Program-made: the position numbers and the translations under genes
Shown: piece by piece, positions 7,773 through 17,183 of the stretch
How positions within the stretch are numbered: position 1 is the stretch's first letter
How the letters are laid out: each line of letters begins with the position of its first letter
Notes under the pieces: model-generated
The model's database searches: none
The model's input: only the letters and a program-made list of their open reading frames with translations
Told to the model about the DNA's origin: nothing
DNA from: Prochlorococcus marinus str. MIT 0918
GTDB lineage: Bacteria; Cyanobacteriota; Cyanobacteriia; PCC-6307; Cyanobiaceae
NCBI RefSeq assembly: GCF_027359415.1
Contig: NZ_CP114780.1
Location: 806,001-870,000, forward strand
Reading direction: 5' to 3'
DNA: 64,000 nt

Positions 7773-8438
7773 TTACCAAGGCAATATTTCTCCATTGGCA
7801 TGCCAAAATGTTCCTGAATTTTGAATTGATAAGGAATCGATTCTTCTAATAAGTCCTTCTACAGATTTTTCTGGAGTAATCCCATTATTTACAAAACCAG
7901 TCATTCTTGTACTCACCAATCCAGGATGCAAAATTGCCACAGATATGCCATTAGGTTTCAAATCAATTGCCAAAGATTTACCAACCATACAAAGAGCTAC
8001 CTTAGACATCCTATATCCATAAGAACTTCCAGAGGAATTATCATCAATAGAACCCATTCTACTAGTCATAAGAACAATTTTTGAACCTCTTTTAAGAGAG
8101 CCAAGAAACGATTGAGTAAAGCACAAAGGACTTAATGCATTAACTTCAAACTGTCGAAGAATACTATCTGGATCTAAATTTGATAAAGAATTGAATTCCG
8201 CTATTCCTGCATTATGAATTAAAACATCTATTTGTTTTCCTTGTAATTTATTTCTTAAGTTTAATACTGACTGACCTGAAGCCACATCAACACCAGCCTC
8301 AACTCTTACACCAATAGCATCTAATTCAGAAGAAGATGATCTACATGAAGCAATAACCTCATCTCCTCTTTGATTTAACTGTTTACAGTATTCCAAACCT
8401 ATTCCTCGGTTGGAACCCGTAATGAGATAAGTAGCCAA
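7773..8438 (-). CDS. Short-chain dehydrogenase/reductase
   Basis: 221 residues with a classical SDR Rossmann fold: TGSNRGIG at about 7-14 for NAD(P) binding, a shortened HNAGIAEF at about 75-82, Ser in LMTSRMGS, and the catalytic YRMSK (YxxxK). C-terminal HPGLVSTRMTGF is typical of the CsgA/C-factor-like subgroup of SDRs. It reduces or oxidises an unknown carbonyl/alcohol. Alone on this strand. Length is slightly short for the family, but all motifs are present. Confidence 0.85.
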   Translation of the reverse strand: MATYLITGSNRGIGLEYCKQLNQRGDEVIASCRSSSSELDAIGVRVEAGVDVASGQSVLNLRNKLQGKQIDVLIHNAGIAEFNSLSNLDPDSILRQFEVNALSPLCFTQSFLGSLKRGSKIVLMTSRMGSIDDNSSGSSYGYRMSKVALCMVGKSLAIDLKPNGISVAILHPGLVSTRMTGFVNNGITPEKSVEGLIRRIDSLSIQNSGTFWHANGEILPW

Positions 8439-8720
8439 AACAATCTTAATGCTAAATAAATCTTATATCTTTAAAGAGTTATTAATTAAACTTTTATCTT
8501 TAAAATATATATCAAGTAATAAGATTATACTCAAATAAAAAATTAATAATCATTAACGATAACCAACCCATGCTCAAGAAAGTTTCAAAGGAGACCTACT
8601 GTAAGCATTAATACTTAAACGAGAAGGTTGCCTGCTTTGCTTGACTTAATGTAATTTGTATATCTTTTATTGATTATGTTGGTTGTTTTAGAAAAAGCAG
8701 TTAGCTTAAATAAGTTAACG

Positions 8721-8888
8721 ATGGAGACTAAAGAAATGGAAGAGTCATTAACAACCAAACTAAAAGGATGGATTAAAAATGTCATGAAAGCAATGGGCGA
8801 TGCAATCTTTTCAGAAAAACCTGATTCTGAGCCTCCTGCTACTGGGGAACAACCATATAAAGACAAACCAAGAAAAGGCCTTTTGTAA
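8721..8888 (+). CDS. 55-residue hypothetical protein
   Basis: From ATG 8721 the peptide has an amphipathic helix (ESLTTKLKGWIKNVMKAMGD) and a polar tail EPPATGEQPYKDKPRKG. An upstream ATG at 8670 would add 17 hydrophobic residues and is less likely. The Pro-rich tail looks conserved, but I know no function. Soluble or membrane-surface located. Confidence 0.5.
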   Translation: METKEMEESLTTKLKGWIKNVMKAMGDAIFSEKPDSEPPATGEQPYKDKPRKGLL

Positions 8889-9172
8889 ATAAATAGCTAG
8901 CTAGATTATATAATTAAGTTCTAGCAACTATAAATATTAGAGAGCTTACAATTACTAAAGATTTTCCATACTTACGTATCCATATTATCTCTTATAAGGC
9001 AAATCTGAGAAAAATCGTTTAAAAGCAAATTAATAATACTCCAGAATAAAGAAAATTACCAAAAAATGTTTTCTACTGCATCCTTGGATTTTCACATGCT
9101 GTAAAGTCTAACTATTTAGCACTTTCAATTATTGAATAGATTAGTTACAACATAGGTAACTACATTAAAGAA

Positions 9173-9649
9173 ATGATTCTATCGACTGGTTTACAAAGAA
9201 ATCAGAATCAAATTTACTCAAAATATCAAAGGTTTAGAAAGCAGCTAGAGTCATCCTACGAAAGAATACAAGGCAATCTAATATCCAAATTTCATAGAGG
9301 AAGTGACATCGGAATGCAAAAACAAAAGTCAAATACAATTAACTTAAAAAAAGTTATAGATAAATCTCCAGCTTTTAAAGAAAATAAAAACACACTTCGT
9401 ATATCGCTCTCATTCCAAAACACAGTCACTGAGATGCGTGATAAAGAAAAAAAACTAACCTCATCTATAGACTGGACCCGAGGAAGATTTACAGGGGAAG
9501 TTGAAAAAATTATAATGAAGGAAGGCATAATCTATGAAAAAATATTCTTAACTCCAAAGGGGGCAATAGTTACGGTAAAGAGAAGTGAACTTGGCTTATT
9601 GCTGATGATTCAAGAAAAGCTAATGCTAATTAAAAGAAATAAGCTTTGA
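9173..9649 (+). CDS. Hypothetical basic protein, 158 aa
   Basis: Very basic, begins MILSTGLQRNQNQIYSKYQR. The first 90 residues are charged and helical; the last 60 contain a possible small beta domain (DWTRGRFTGEVEKIIMKEG … IFLTPKGAIVTVKRSELGLL). No named family. The coherent C-terminal part argues for a real gene. No neighbour within 150 bp on this strand. Confidence 0.5.
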   Translation: MILSTGLQRNQNQIYSKYQRFRKQLESSYERIQGNLISKFHRGSDIGMQKQKSNTINLKKVIDKSPAFKENKNTLRISLSFQNTVTEMRDKEKKLTSSIDWTRGRFTGEVEKIIMKEGIIYEKIFLTPKGAIVTVKRSELGLLLMIQEKLMLIKRNKL

Positions 9650-9798
9650 TAAACAAAGTTAGCCTATTTAATTAAACATGCAGAGGCTGCCAGAGAAAAC
9701 AAACCAAAGGGGCTTGACTTTATAGCAGTACAAAAGTACTATTAAGTGGTATGGCTTGAGATTGCTATGTAAGCATCCCAAGGATATTTAAAAAAACT

Positions 9799-9900
9799 AT
9801 GCGTATTCAACAATTTCTTATACTCCTATTGAAAGCCAATATTATTACCGCCTGGGAGTCCAGAATATTAGAACTTTGTAATAATGGAGAAAGAGCATGA
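9799..9900 (+). CDS. 33-residue micro-ORF, first of an overlapping pair
   Basis: ATG 9799 to TGA 9898-9900; MRIQQFLILLLKANIITAWE opens the peptide. Its stop overlaps the next start as ATGA, the arrangement used for translational coupling. No family recognised; support comes from the overlap and the hydrophobic N-terminus. Confidence 0.35.
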   Translation: MRIQQFLILLLKANIITAWESRILELCNNGERA

Positions 9901-9983
9901 TTGGATTCATATTTATATTTACTTGGCTATCTCTTATCATTCTAATAGCAACTTTTAGGCAAGAAGTGTCTTTAAAAAAATAA
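9897..9983 (+). CDS. 28-residue single-span peptide coupled to the preceding micro-ORF
   Basis: Starts MIGFIFIFTWLSLIILIATF, a perfect transmembrane helix, and ends RQEVSLKK. The start overlaps the upstream stop (ATGA at 9897-9900). Such one-span peptides are common subunits or regulators of membrane complexes; the partner is unknown. The following 9984-10299 shows no gene. Confidence 0.4.
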   Translation: MIGFIFIFTWLSLIILIATFRQEVSLKK

Positions 9984-10299
9984 ATAATTAATTAGCAAAA
10001 AAAAATTTCTTGCCTTTCATTACAATAAGAAAATAAAGAGGTTAATACAAAGAATCTGGTTAAATTGTTTTATCTCCTAATTAGTCTTGCAATACCAAGG
10101 ACACACCAGCATTTTCTAGCTAAGCCTTCGTTTACCTTTATTTCTAAAGCATTTCTAGACTACCCCCTCCCAAGCCCAATAACCATTGACACTTAAGTTA
10201 TTAACCTTTCAACAGGTTTATTATTTTTAAATTGAATTTGAATAGAGGTTTTAGCCTAATTCGCTATACACATTAACCACAAAATTGTAATCATAATGC

Positions 10300-10482
10300 T
10301 TAGCAAAAACCAAACAACCCTCCTGGGCGCAAAATAAACTTTGAGCAAGCGCCTGTGCTTATATTTGTCTTTGATTTACCTTGAGAACCCCACTGAGTTA
10401 GAAGCTTGGCAGAAATTATTCCATAAGTAGTCGTAATTTGTATATCACTCACAAATGATTCAAAGAAACAATCTCTTTTCAC
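10300..10482 (-). CDS. Doubtful 60-residue ORF
   Basis: Reads MKRDCFFESFVSDIQI … ILRPGGLFGFC. It has a normal ATG start but no ribosome binding site and no recognisable domain. Kept because the region is otherwise empty and the start and length are reasonable. Confidence 0.3.
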   Translation of the reverse strand: MKRDCFFESFVSDIQITTTYGIISAKLLTQWGSQGKSKTNISTGACSKFILRPGGLFGFC

Positions 10483-10533
10483 AAAAAAGCCCCTAAAGAT
10501 ATAGAGGCATAAGGTTAGATTTTCTAAACAGAA

Positions 10534-10704
10534 TTATTTAGAATACTTGCTCCCTCTATAAGCAAGAGTTGAATGAACCTCGGACTTAGCAGTGTCTCTA
10601 CAAGTATTATAATGCTCTCGCCTATAAGTCAGCTCAGTGCAGTTTTTTGCAACAGGTTTTTTGTGCTGAACGTAATCAAGTCCGCGATAAAGAAGAGTAG
10701 TCAT
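10534..10704 (-). CDS. DUF4278 family protein (YRG repeat)
   Basis: 56 residues with the DUF4278 signature at both ends: LLYRGLDYVQ near the start and LAYRGSKYSK at the end. This family of tiny cyanobacterial proteins typically carries L-x-YRG-x-x-Y motifs; the function is unknown. A GGAG precedes the ATG by 11 nt. A hairpin (CTCGCT…AGCGAG, 10763-10778) lies in its 5' region and could affect expression. The plus-strand frame over the same DNA is a shadow. Confidence 0.7.
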   Translation of the reverse strand: MTTLLYRGLDYVQHKKPVAKNCTELTYRREHYNTCRDTAKSEVHSTLAYRGSKYSK

Positions 10705-10861
10705 TTAATCAAGCTCCAAAATAAACTTAAGTCCCCGTTCCATGGCTTAAGCTGTTATGCGGCTCGCTTTGTAGCGAGTTGAACGTTTTGTAGTCGTTGC
10801 TACATTATTTATAATATATATTTTATAGGGACTATGTTGTTCATCCCGATACAAGTTCACA

Positions 10862-10957
10862 ATGAATCCTATTAAGCTTAAAGTGAAAGGTATTTCTATT
10901 CATAAAAAGAGGCGTATAGAGCTGCTGCTGAAAAAACTAAATAATGGGGCTCTTTAA
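10862..10957 (+). CDS. Doubtful 31-residue basic micro-ORF
   Basis: MNPIKLKVKGISIHKKRR… is a highly basic peptide with a helical second half. The codon pattern is plausible, but there is no ribosome binding site or context. A second frame starts inside its end (ATG 10943). Low support. Confidence 0.25.
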   Translation: MNPIKLKVKGISIHKKRRIELLLKKLNNGAL

Positions 10958-11128
10958 TTTAATTGCTGCAGGATGGCTTGAATTACATATTCTTCTTCCT
11001 TTAGTATTATGGTGAACAACCAGTACAAAATTTACTTCTATCATCAGATAAATCGCTACCTTTTAATATTCCATAAATTATTTAATTGATGACAAACAAT
11101 CACCATAAATACTCAAGGTTTCATTCAA

Positions 11129-11404
11129 ATGGGTAATCCAAAATCAAGCAGCTGGTCAATCTTCAAGGTTTTTGTCAAAAGAAAATTAATGCAAATTTTT
11201 TCTAAGGACTTAGATCTGAACCTAAATCAAGAGCCTCTAAAAGATTGGGAGCAAAAGGTTCAAGAAAGAGAGCTGAAAAGACAAGCAGCCAAAAAAGCCT
11301 GGGAAGAAAGACAAAAGCAATTGGAATTGAAATCAGCTCAAGAAATTCAAGCCAATCAAGAATCTAAAGAAATCAATGAAACTCCTCAAGAAAATATTGA
11401 ATAA
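11129..11404 (+). CDS. Hypothetical coiled-coil protein, 91 aa
   Basis: A basic N-terminus (SIFKVFVKRKLMQIFSKD) is followed by a long charged helix, about 40-75 (DWEQKVQERELKRQAAKKAW), and a Gln/Glu-rich tail. Its first 30 residues could lie on a membrane surface. It ends three bases before the convergent gene at 11408. Unknown function. Confidence 0.5.
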   Translation: MGNPKSSSWSIFKVFVKRKLMQIFSKDLDLNLNQEPLKDWEQKVQERELKRQAAKKAWEERQKQLELKSAQEIQANQESKEINETPQENIE

Positions 11405-11407
11405 CAA

Positions 11408-11596
11408 TTATTCAATACATGGTTCTATTCGACACCCAAGTTGAATAAGTCCTCTATCAAATAATCTACCTAGCTTAAGTGCAGTTGCTTCTTCCAGTCT
11501 TGAAAAATACCGCTGATTAGCTGTTATCCAATTCATCTCATCACTGGTGATTATTCCAGTTGAAACAGATTGAAGAAAAAGAGATCCTAGATTCAT
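11408..11596 (-). CDS. Conserved-looking small cyanobacterial protein, about 62 aa
   Basis: The likely product starts MNLGSLFLQSVSTGIIT and continues with DEMNWITANQRYFSRLEE and ALKLGRLFDRGLIQLGCR, a compact helical protein. I recall this general pattern (EEATALxLGRLxDxGxIxLGCR) from picocyanobacterial genomes, though no role is known. An upstream start at 11632 adds twelve hydrophobic residues and seems less likely. Confidence 0.6.
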   Translation of the reverse strand: MNLGSLFLQSVSTGIITSDEMNWITANQRYFSRLEEATALKLGRLFDRGLIQLGCRIEPCIE

Positions 11597-11899
11597 AGCA
11601 TTTGATCTAATGAGAAGTAAAAAAGCTATCAATTAAGAAATGAAAGCTTTAATCAATTGAACAAAGGCTGACTAATCCCCATCACCCAGCCATTTGGCAA
11701 GATTAACTAGCTTTGATCCAGTAATACAGTTTTCGTAATAAGATATTCAGATTTAACTTAATCAAACTTAAAACTATGGGGAAATAAATGGCATTTATTT
11801 CATAGCTTCAAATAACGCAAAATTACTCGAGGAAGATTAAGACGCTATTATATAAATAGAAAATAATAAAAAGCCCTTCCCTTTTAAGGCAAGGTGAGT

Positions 11900-12310
11900 A
11901 TGACAAGAATCAATTTAATTGATCCAAGTGAGCTTTCTGATCAACATTTAATTGCAGAGTATAGAGAAATTTTCATGGTGGGTTCTGCACTAGCAAGATC
12001 TCTAAAGTCAAAGAATTGGCTCAAAACAAAAAATACTCTTCCGAAAAAATTCACCTTAAATAAGGGTCATATAAAATTTTTTTATAATAAAGGCAAGTAT
12101 CTTCACAAAAGATATATCAAACTTACACATGAAATGAAAAGAAGAGAAATGAATCCTAATCCAAATCGAAAGTTTAAAAAAGAGCAATGGCCAGATGAAT
12201 TATATAATGACTGGGAACCGGAGCATAATGATTTGAAGCTTATAAATGAGAGAATTAAAACTAAAATTGATCTAAAGCCTGATTGGTATAGATGGACAAA
12301 TAAAAAATAA
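11900..12310 (+). CDS. denV: Pyrimidine-dimer DNA glycosylase / AP lyase (T4 endonuclease V type)
   Basis: 136 residues that align with T4 endonuclease V through MTRINLIDPSELSDQH (T4: MTRINLTLVSELADQH) and AEYRE. This enzyme flips bases at UV cyclobutane dimers, cuts the glycosylic bond through a Schiff base formed by the amino group of Thr2, and nicks the backbone. Thr2 and catalytic Glu23 are both in place. That chemistry fixes the start at ATG 11900, because Thr must become N-terminal; an in-frame GTG at 11894 would block activity. AAGG lies just upstream. Single gene with no repair neighbours; the family is phage-associated, suggesting acquisition from a virus (inference). Confidence 0.9.
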   Translation: MTRINLIDPSELSDQHLIAEYREIFMVGSALARSLKSKNWLKTKNTLPKKFTLNKGHIKFFYNKGKYLHKRYIKLTHEMKRREMNPNPNRKFKKEQWPDELYNDWEPEHNDLKLINERIKTKIDLKPDWYRWTNKK

Positions 12311-12569
12311 GGTTATTCTAGTCGAAAAAATTTCACAACCTTTTCTACGAAACAATCATATGAGATTTCCTAAGCAAATAAAGATTCATGGCTTCATATC
12401 TTTTCTAAATCTAAATTATTTGGATTTACATCTCTTCTAAATTTTTAATTGTCCTACATTTTCTTAGCTAATAAAATCTTGATCACACTAATGGAGAATA
12501 GCTACATTCATATGCTAATCACCATAGTACTATATAATCAAGAATTCTTGCAGTTAAAATCCAACTCCA

Positions 12570-12665
12570 ATGAATAAAGATTTATTGAAAAACTTAATTC
12601 CTTCCTTATACATGATTAGTGTTGGAGTCGCAGCAATATTATGGATAATTAGTTTTTTTAAATAA
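12570..12665 (+). CDS. 31-residue single-span membrane peptide
   Basis: MNKDLLKNLIPSLYMISVG… followed by AAILWIIS and a FFK end: a short basic N-terminus and one transmembrane helix, the shape of a small membrane subunit. No ribosome binding site of note. The flanks 12311-12569 and 12666-13130 show no other gene. Confidence 0.4.
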   Translation: MNKDLLKNLIPSLYMISVGVAAILWIISFFK

Positions 12666-13130
12666 GGTTTAAAAAGACTTTGCTTAACTCATTGAAGGAA
12701 AAATGTAATTATACGAGCAAAATAGTGGTTAACCAAACTTGCATTGTCATCGAGGCCAATAAAACATAATTCTTTTTTCACTTTATCAACTGTTACAACA
12801 AGAAAGAATTTTCTCAAACAAAATAGACACACTATTCCAACTCTATTAAAAAAATCGTTTTTTTCTAGTAGCTATTTCCTAGAAATATAACCCTAAACAT
12901 TTGGCTTTGATGCATGCAAGACAAACAACCAATTAAATTCAGATTCTAGACTTACTCCAAATCAATTTTGCTTGAAATAACAAAAGCTGGAGAATGTAAA
13001 GTGATGTATTTTTTCCTAATAGAACCTGATGAGATTGATGAAGTATTTCAATGAGAAAAAGATCTAGAACCTTTCCCAAAAAGGTTTAACTCATGAGGAA
13101 TAGCTAACTAAAAGTTTTTTTCTAAAAAAA

Positions 13131-13161
13131 TTGCCAGCAATCTTAAAAAGATTGCTGGCAA
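13131..13161 (-). terminator. Rho-independent terminator of the cyAbrB gene
   Basis: Arms TTGCCAGCAATCTT and AAGATTGCTGGCAA form a perfect 14-bp stem with a three-base loop. Read on the minus strand, seven T residues follow. It lies 31 bp beyond the stop of the gene at 13192-13548. Confidence 0.9.
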
Positions 13162-13191
13162 AATAAAATTCGAAATGGAAGGAATAAATTT

Positions 13192-13548
13192 TTAACCTTC
13201 GCCTTCTGGTACTAAGCGGAATCCTTTTCGCCCCATTTTAATTTCAAAATTATCACCAGGCTTAAGATCTAAAAGAGCTGTGTAGGCTTTACCAATTAAT
13301 AGGTTTCCATTCCCTTGAACAGTTGCCACATAACTCAGCTTCCTTCCTCCTTTACCAATACCGCCTGCGCTTTCAGAAGCAAGATTTACTCCTTTAGCTT
13401 CAAGTAGTGCTTCATAAAAAGCAGTGAAGTTAAGACGTTCACCGCCTCCCTTCTTGGTGGATACATATCCACAAGCCTTAACAAGATCAGACTTTGAGAC
13501 ATCACCCAAGTCTTTTACTTTGGCTAATAAATCCTTACCCGTAAGCAT
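13192..13548 (-). CDS. cyAbrB-family transcriptional regulator
   Basis: 118 residues from ATG 13548: MLTGKDLLAKVKDLGD, SDLVKACGYVST, LNFTAFYEALLEAKG, then the C-terminal AbrB-like part with KLSYVATVQGNGNLLIG and KPGDNFEIKMGRKGFRL. CyAbrB proteins are cyanobacterial regulators that bind DNA broadly and tune carbon/nitrogen balance and nucleoid state. Their AbrB-like domain is C-terminal, as here. A GTG six codons upstream is less likely because the family starts at MLTGxDLL. Has its own terminator. Confidence 0.9.
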   Translation of the reverse strand: MLTGKDLLAKVKDLGDVSKSDLVKACGYVSTKKGGGERLNFTAFYEALLEAKGVNLASESAGGIGKGGRKLSYVATVQGNGNLLIGKAYTALLDLKPGDNFEIKMGRKGFRLVPEGEG

Positions 13549-14410
13549 GAAAATAATTATAAACACTACTAGACTAACTTATAATTAAGCAGGAGACAAT
13601 ATGTATATTAGTCTTAACATCTAAAAACAATACCTTCCCCAAGATCAAGAACTTACGAAAACTTTTTTCAAATCCCTATTGTTGCTTTACCTAAACCAAT
13701 ATTTTCCTAGTCAATCAATCTTGTCTTTTTTAGCTGATATCAAGGATTAACTATCTTATTAAGAGCTTCTATTGAAAGTGATTAGAAGATGATTCAAGCT
13801 TGTCCCATGAAAATTCTTTTAAATTTCTTGCCAAAGCATCTTATCTTTAAATGTTTTGGACACTAATAATAGGACACCTTTTCACAAAAAAATCTTTCAC
13901 ATTTATTCTCCCTTAAAGTTGGATTCTTCTTCTAGGTTGTACAAACGCCTGACATTGCTAACAATATATAAGGTCTCGCCTCTCAAACCATTCCATTAAA
14001 ACTGATATACAGAAAAACAACCCCATGCTTTTCTATAAGATCACTTGGCATAACAGTATATAGACCTCCAGTGATAAAAATTTAGAATTGGAATCTAAGT
14101 CAATTTTTGAGCTATTTAAATAAATCAATTCACAATTGTCATCTCCAAGCTTTTCGAAAAATGAAACTTCAAATAGAAAAAGCCTTAATCTAGAGAAATC
14201 ATCATATTCTCATAGAAATAGTTTTGTTTATGAGAATTGATAATTGATTTTATCTACATTATATGAACGTTTTTTAACTAATTTCAGACTTGGGTCTTGA
14301 AGTTAGTAATGCAATTTCTAATAAAGGTTAGATCGCTAGAGATGTTTTGAAGACATATTGATTGTTAATTTTTTATTATGGCATTACGTCACTTTAATTA
14401 AAAGGGGATA
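13549..14410. other. Gene-poor intergenic stretch
   Basis: About 860 bp without a convincing gene. Only micro-frames of 17-25 codons occur on either strand (for example ATG 13789 +), with no ribosome binding sites. No hairpin longer than 7 bp was noticed. Confidence 0.5.
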
Positions 14411-14536
14411 ATGGCAGAAATGTTATGGTGGGAAAAAATGAGTAATGCTTTTTTAAGTCCTTGGCATATAGGCTTCGATTTAATAGTACTAATGAGTTTC
14501 ATGATTTATGTACAAATTGCTAAAAGTAGAAAATAA
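14411..14536 (+). CDS. 41-residue membrane peptide
   Basis: A good AAGGGG ribosome binding site lies directly upstream of ATG 14411. The peptide starts MAEMLWWEKMSNAF and has one span in FDLIVLMSFMIYVQIA before a basic SRK end. Unknown family; the ribosome binding site and composition support a real micro-protein. Confidence 0.5.
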   Translation: MAEMLWWEKMSNAFLSPWHIGFDLIVLMSFMIYVQIAKSRK

Positions 14537-14713
14537 AACTTTGATTACACCAAGAAGAAAACCAAACTTAAGGCCCTGAAATCCTGAAATCTCGTTTAAT
14601 CTTTAATTAAAGGAAAGTCGATACCTCTCTAAATTTTTTAAATGGTATAAGTAAATCTTCTCTTTCCAATCTATGTTGTAAAAGCTATTAATAGTAGTAG
14701 CAATAAAATCTTC

Positions 14714-14845
14714 ATGATGGTTGAATATTTAATTGTTCCAATTTTGGGAATATTGTTTTGCCCTTTCACATTGATTTTCCTTTGGGAAAATAGAGATGAC
14801 CTCAAACTGAAGGTGCGTAACAATATTACTTCTAAGACTGCTTAA
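14714..14845 (+). CDS. 43-residue single-span membrane peptide
   Basis: Starts with tandem ATGs (14714, 14717), then VEYLIVPILGILFCPFTLIF as a membrane span, WENRDDLKLKVRNN as a charged tail. A Cys-Pro sits in the middle of the span. No family recognised. Confidence 0.45.
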   Translation: MMVEYLIVPILGILFCPFTLIFLWENRDDLKLKVRNNITSKTA

Positions 14846-15054
14846 TTAAAAATATCAATTTTGCCCCTAAAGCATTTGATTATCTAATACCATAATGTGT
14901 TGACTGACTTAATAAAACACACTGTCCATTAGGTTTTTAAACAACCTTCGTTTATATCCCAATTTTGATAAGGTCCATGCAAACGTTACTCAGGCGCCAC
15001 ATACTGCATATGGTATTTCCTAATGAGAAATCTTAAAAACAATCATTATTCTAG

Positions 15055-15273
15055 TTTTTACTTTTAACAGGTAATACAAATTCCAATGCTATCAATTCCA
15101 TAAAGGCTCTCAATTTTTCTTCTATTTTTTCACCAAAAATAATCCAGGCTTTTTATGCAAAACTATATGGCGATGAAATTGACTTCATCATAGCTATTAC
15201 CAAAGATGGATATTGGAATAATACATCAATATCTAATAAGAAAAGAATACCTGTTTCAATAAGACTGAGATGA
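15055..15273 (+). pseudogene. Possible gene remnant without a start codon
   Basis: An open frame of about 72 codons after a TAG, containing IKALNFSSIFSPKIIQAFY and GDEIDFIIAITKDGYW. The composition looks protein-like, but no ATG, GTG or TTG lies near its beginning. It may be the 3' end of a truncated gene or simply chance. Confidence 0.25.
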
Positions 15274-15373
15274 TCACAAGTATCGTTTATTTTTCCATTT
15301 AAGATAATTAGACCATATAACTAAAAAAACAAATCTTATTTTTGAACAAAAGTAGAAAAGTCCTTTAATCAAG

Positions 15374-15676
15374 ATGAATAAGTTTTCACCTCGCATAATT
15401 AGTTCCAAAAAGCTTAAAGCCCTTAATAAGAACTCAAAGGGATAGTCAAGACGAAATTATCTTGAGCAGTACAGGAAGAGGGCTAAAACTAGAATGTTTC
15501 ACTCTGGTTCTTATAAAAACACTCTACCCCTCCCTAAGGTTGTAGCTTCAAATAACCCATGCTATTGATGTACTCTGGTGATCAATGGTGAAAGAAAGAA
15601 TCTAACTTCGAAGATTTTCACTAGTAATCTGCTTCAGAAGAGTGACCGTTTCTATATTGAAACTTTGAATAAATAA
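15374..15676 (+). pseudogene. Possible decayed small gene with two in-frame stops
   Basis: One frame of 100 codons from ATG 15374 to TAA 15674-15676 is broken only by TAG at 15443 and TGA at 15566. Segments such as SRRNYLEQYRKRAKTRMFH and LVINGERKNLTSKIF read like a basic protein. Far fewer stops occur than expected by chance in such AT-rich DNA. No family recognised. Confidence 0.3.
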
Positions 15677-15922
15677 TTGTCTCTGTAAATCTATTATTAA
15701 AAAATGATCTCTATAAGAGTGGCATGTTGCCTATATATACAAAAATCACTTGATTACATAAATCCATAGTAGATGTTTGAAATAGAATGCCTACTCAAAA
15801 TGCTTTGATTATCAAGAAGTTAGCGAATTGACTATGGATCAACAATGAAAATACTCTCATAATAAAATCGAAGTATTCATCAATCTGTTATAGATATAAT
15901 CTTTCAATAGATTCTCATTGAA

Positions 15923-16291
15923 TTAAAATTTACCAGGTTCAATCTCTTTTATTTCGCCTGACTCAATCTCCCTTAATAAACCTTTGACCACTCCCCACAT
16001 TGGGATTCCTGAACTAAAAGCAAGTATCAAGGATGAAATAAATGAATTAAGTGGGGAAAAAGTAAATGTTTCCAAAACACCAGTAAACATAAGTGTTAAG
16101 CCTGTCAAAGCAGATATGTAGCTAGTAATTGATAAAAAACCTTCTAAAGGCAATGGTGAAATTCTCTCTTCTTTCCACTTTTGAATTTTGACCTGAAGCA
16201 CATACACAAAAACAAATAAGAAAAACACAAGTACTCCCCCACCAAGCCAAGCAATCGATTTAGTATCAATCATGTTATTTGTAAGTTCCAT
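15923..16291 (-). CDS. Hypothetical membrane protein, about 122 aa
   Basis: Three hydrophobic segments: AWLGGGVLVFFLFVFVYVLQ near the N-terminus, SITSYISALTGLTLMFTG and FISSLILAFSSGIPMWGVV. A short acidic tail EIESGEIKEIEPGKF follows. A start at 16342 is possible but adds Cys/Arg-rich residues unlike a membrane protein start; ATG 16291 or 16273 is preferred. Divergent from the methyltransferase gene at 16411. Confidence 0.55.
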   Translation of the reverse strand: MELTNNMIDTKSIAWLGGGVLVFFLFVFVYVLQVKIQKWKEERISPLPLEGFLSITSYISALTGLTLMFTGVLETFTFSPLNSFISSLILAFSSGIPMWGVVKGLLREIESGEIKEIEPGKF

Positions 16292-16410
16292 TGAATTACG
16301 GGACAAACATTTTATAAAATGTTTGCGACTGCAGAATACCAAAAAGGCTTCCCTTTCTTAAAGCATGAGAAAGGCATTAATCTTTCAATTAGTAAAACTA
16401 GAAAATTGAA

Positions 16411-17028
16411 ATGGACGAAAGATTATTCTTTCCAGCAACTGAAAGAAATAAAGATTATATAGGAGATGTCCTCGCACAATTGCTCCCAAAAAAAGGATCT
16501 ATACTCGAAATAGCAAGTGGCAGTGGCCAGCATGGAGTTACATTTCAAAAACGTTTCTCCTCTCTTACCTGGCACACAAGTGATCCAAACCCTGAATATA
16601 GAAAAAGTATTAATGCCTGGATTAATCACGAAGGTTTGTCCACGAAAATGCCAGGTCCGATCAATTTAGACGTAGCAAAACCACCTTGGCCATTAAATAA
16701 AAAGACTCTCTACAGCTTGAAAGCAATCGTATGCATAAATATGATTCATATAGCTCCTTTAAAGTGTGCAATAGCATTATTTCAAGAAGCTAAAGAAGTT
16801 TTAGGCTCCGATAGTTTACTAATTCTCTATGGACCATTTAAACGAAATGGCAAGCACACCAGTTCAAGTAATGAGCTGTTTGATCAATCATTACAAGTAC
16901 AAAATCCAAGTTGGGGAGTTAGAGATTTAGAAGAGATTAGTGAGCTAGGAGAAATAAATAGATTCAAGAAGTATAAAGTTTTTGAAATGCCTGCCAATAA
17001 TTTGTTAGTAACTTTTCAACATGAATAA
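16411..17028 (+). CDS. DUF938 family SAM-dependent methyltransferase
   Basis: 205 residues matching DUF938: FFPATERNKDYIGDVL at 6-21, the SAM-binding motif ILEIASGSGQHGVTF (about 34-48), HTSDPNPEYRKSINAW (about 55-70) and IVCINMIHIAPL (about 107-118). These class I methyltransferases act on unknown small molecules. Length fits the family. Single gene with its own short upstream region. Confidence 0.85.
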   Translation: MDERLFFPATERNKDYIGDVLAQLLPKKGSILEIASGSGQHGVTFQKRFSSLTWHTSDPNPEYRKSINAWINHEGLSTKMPGPINLDVAKPPWPLNKKTLYSLKAIVCINMIHIAPLKCAIALFQEAKEVLGSDSLLILYGPFKRNGKHTSSSNELFDQSLQVQNPSWGVRDLEEISELGEINRFKKYKVFEMPANNLLVTFQHE

Positions 17029-17183
17029 TCTATTGTAAACTCAACGACAATTAAACGCTTAAGAGTACTTCTAAATCTCTTGAAGAATATATTGAGTATG
17101 AATAAGTTCAATGAAAATCGAAACGCCTAAACCTGGCAATTTCCCAACTATATATTACTCTTGGTTTAAAAGTTTCTTTGAAA

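Noticed and set aside
10573-10782. 69-codon plus-strand frame
   Set aside because: It is opposite the DUF4278 gene, whose two YRG motifs are clear on the minus strand.
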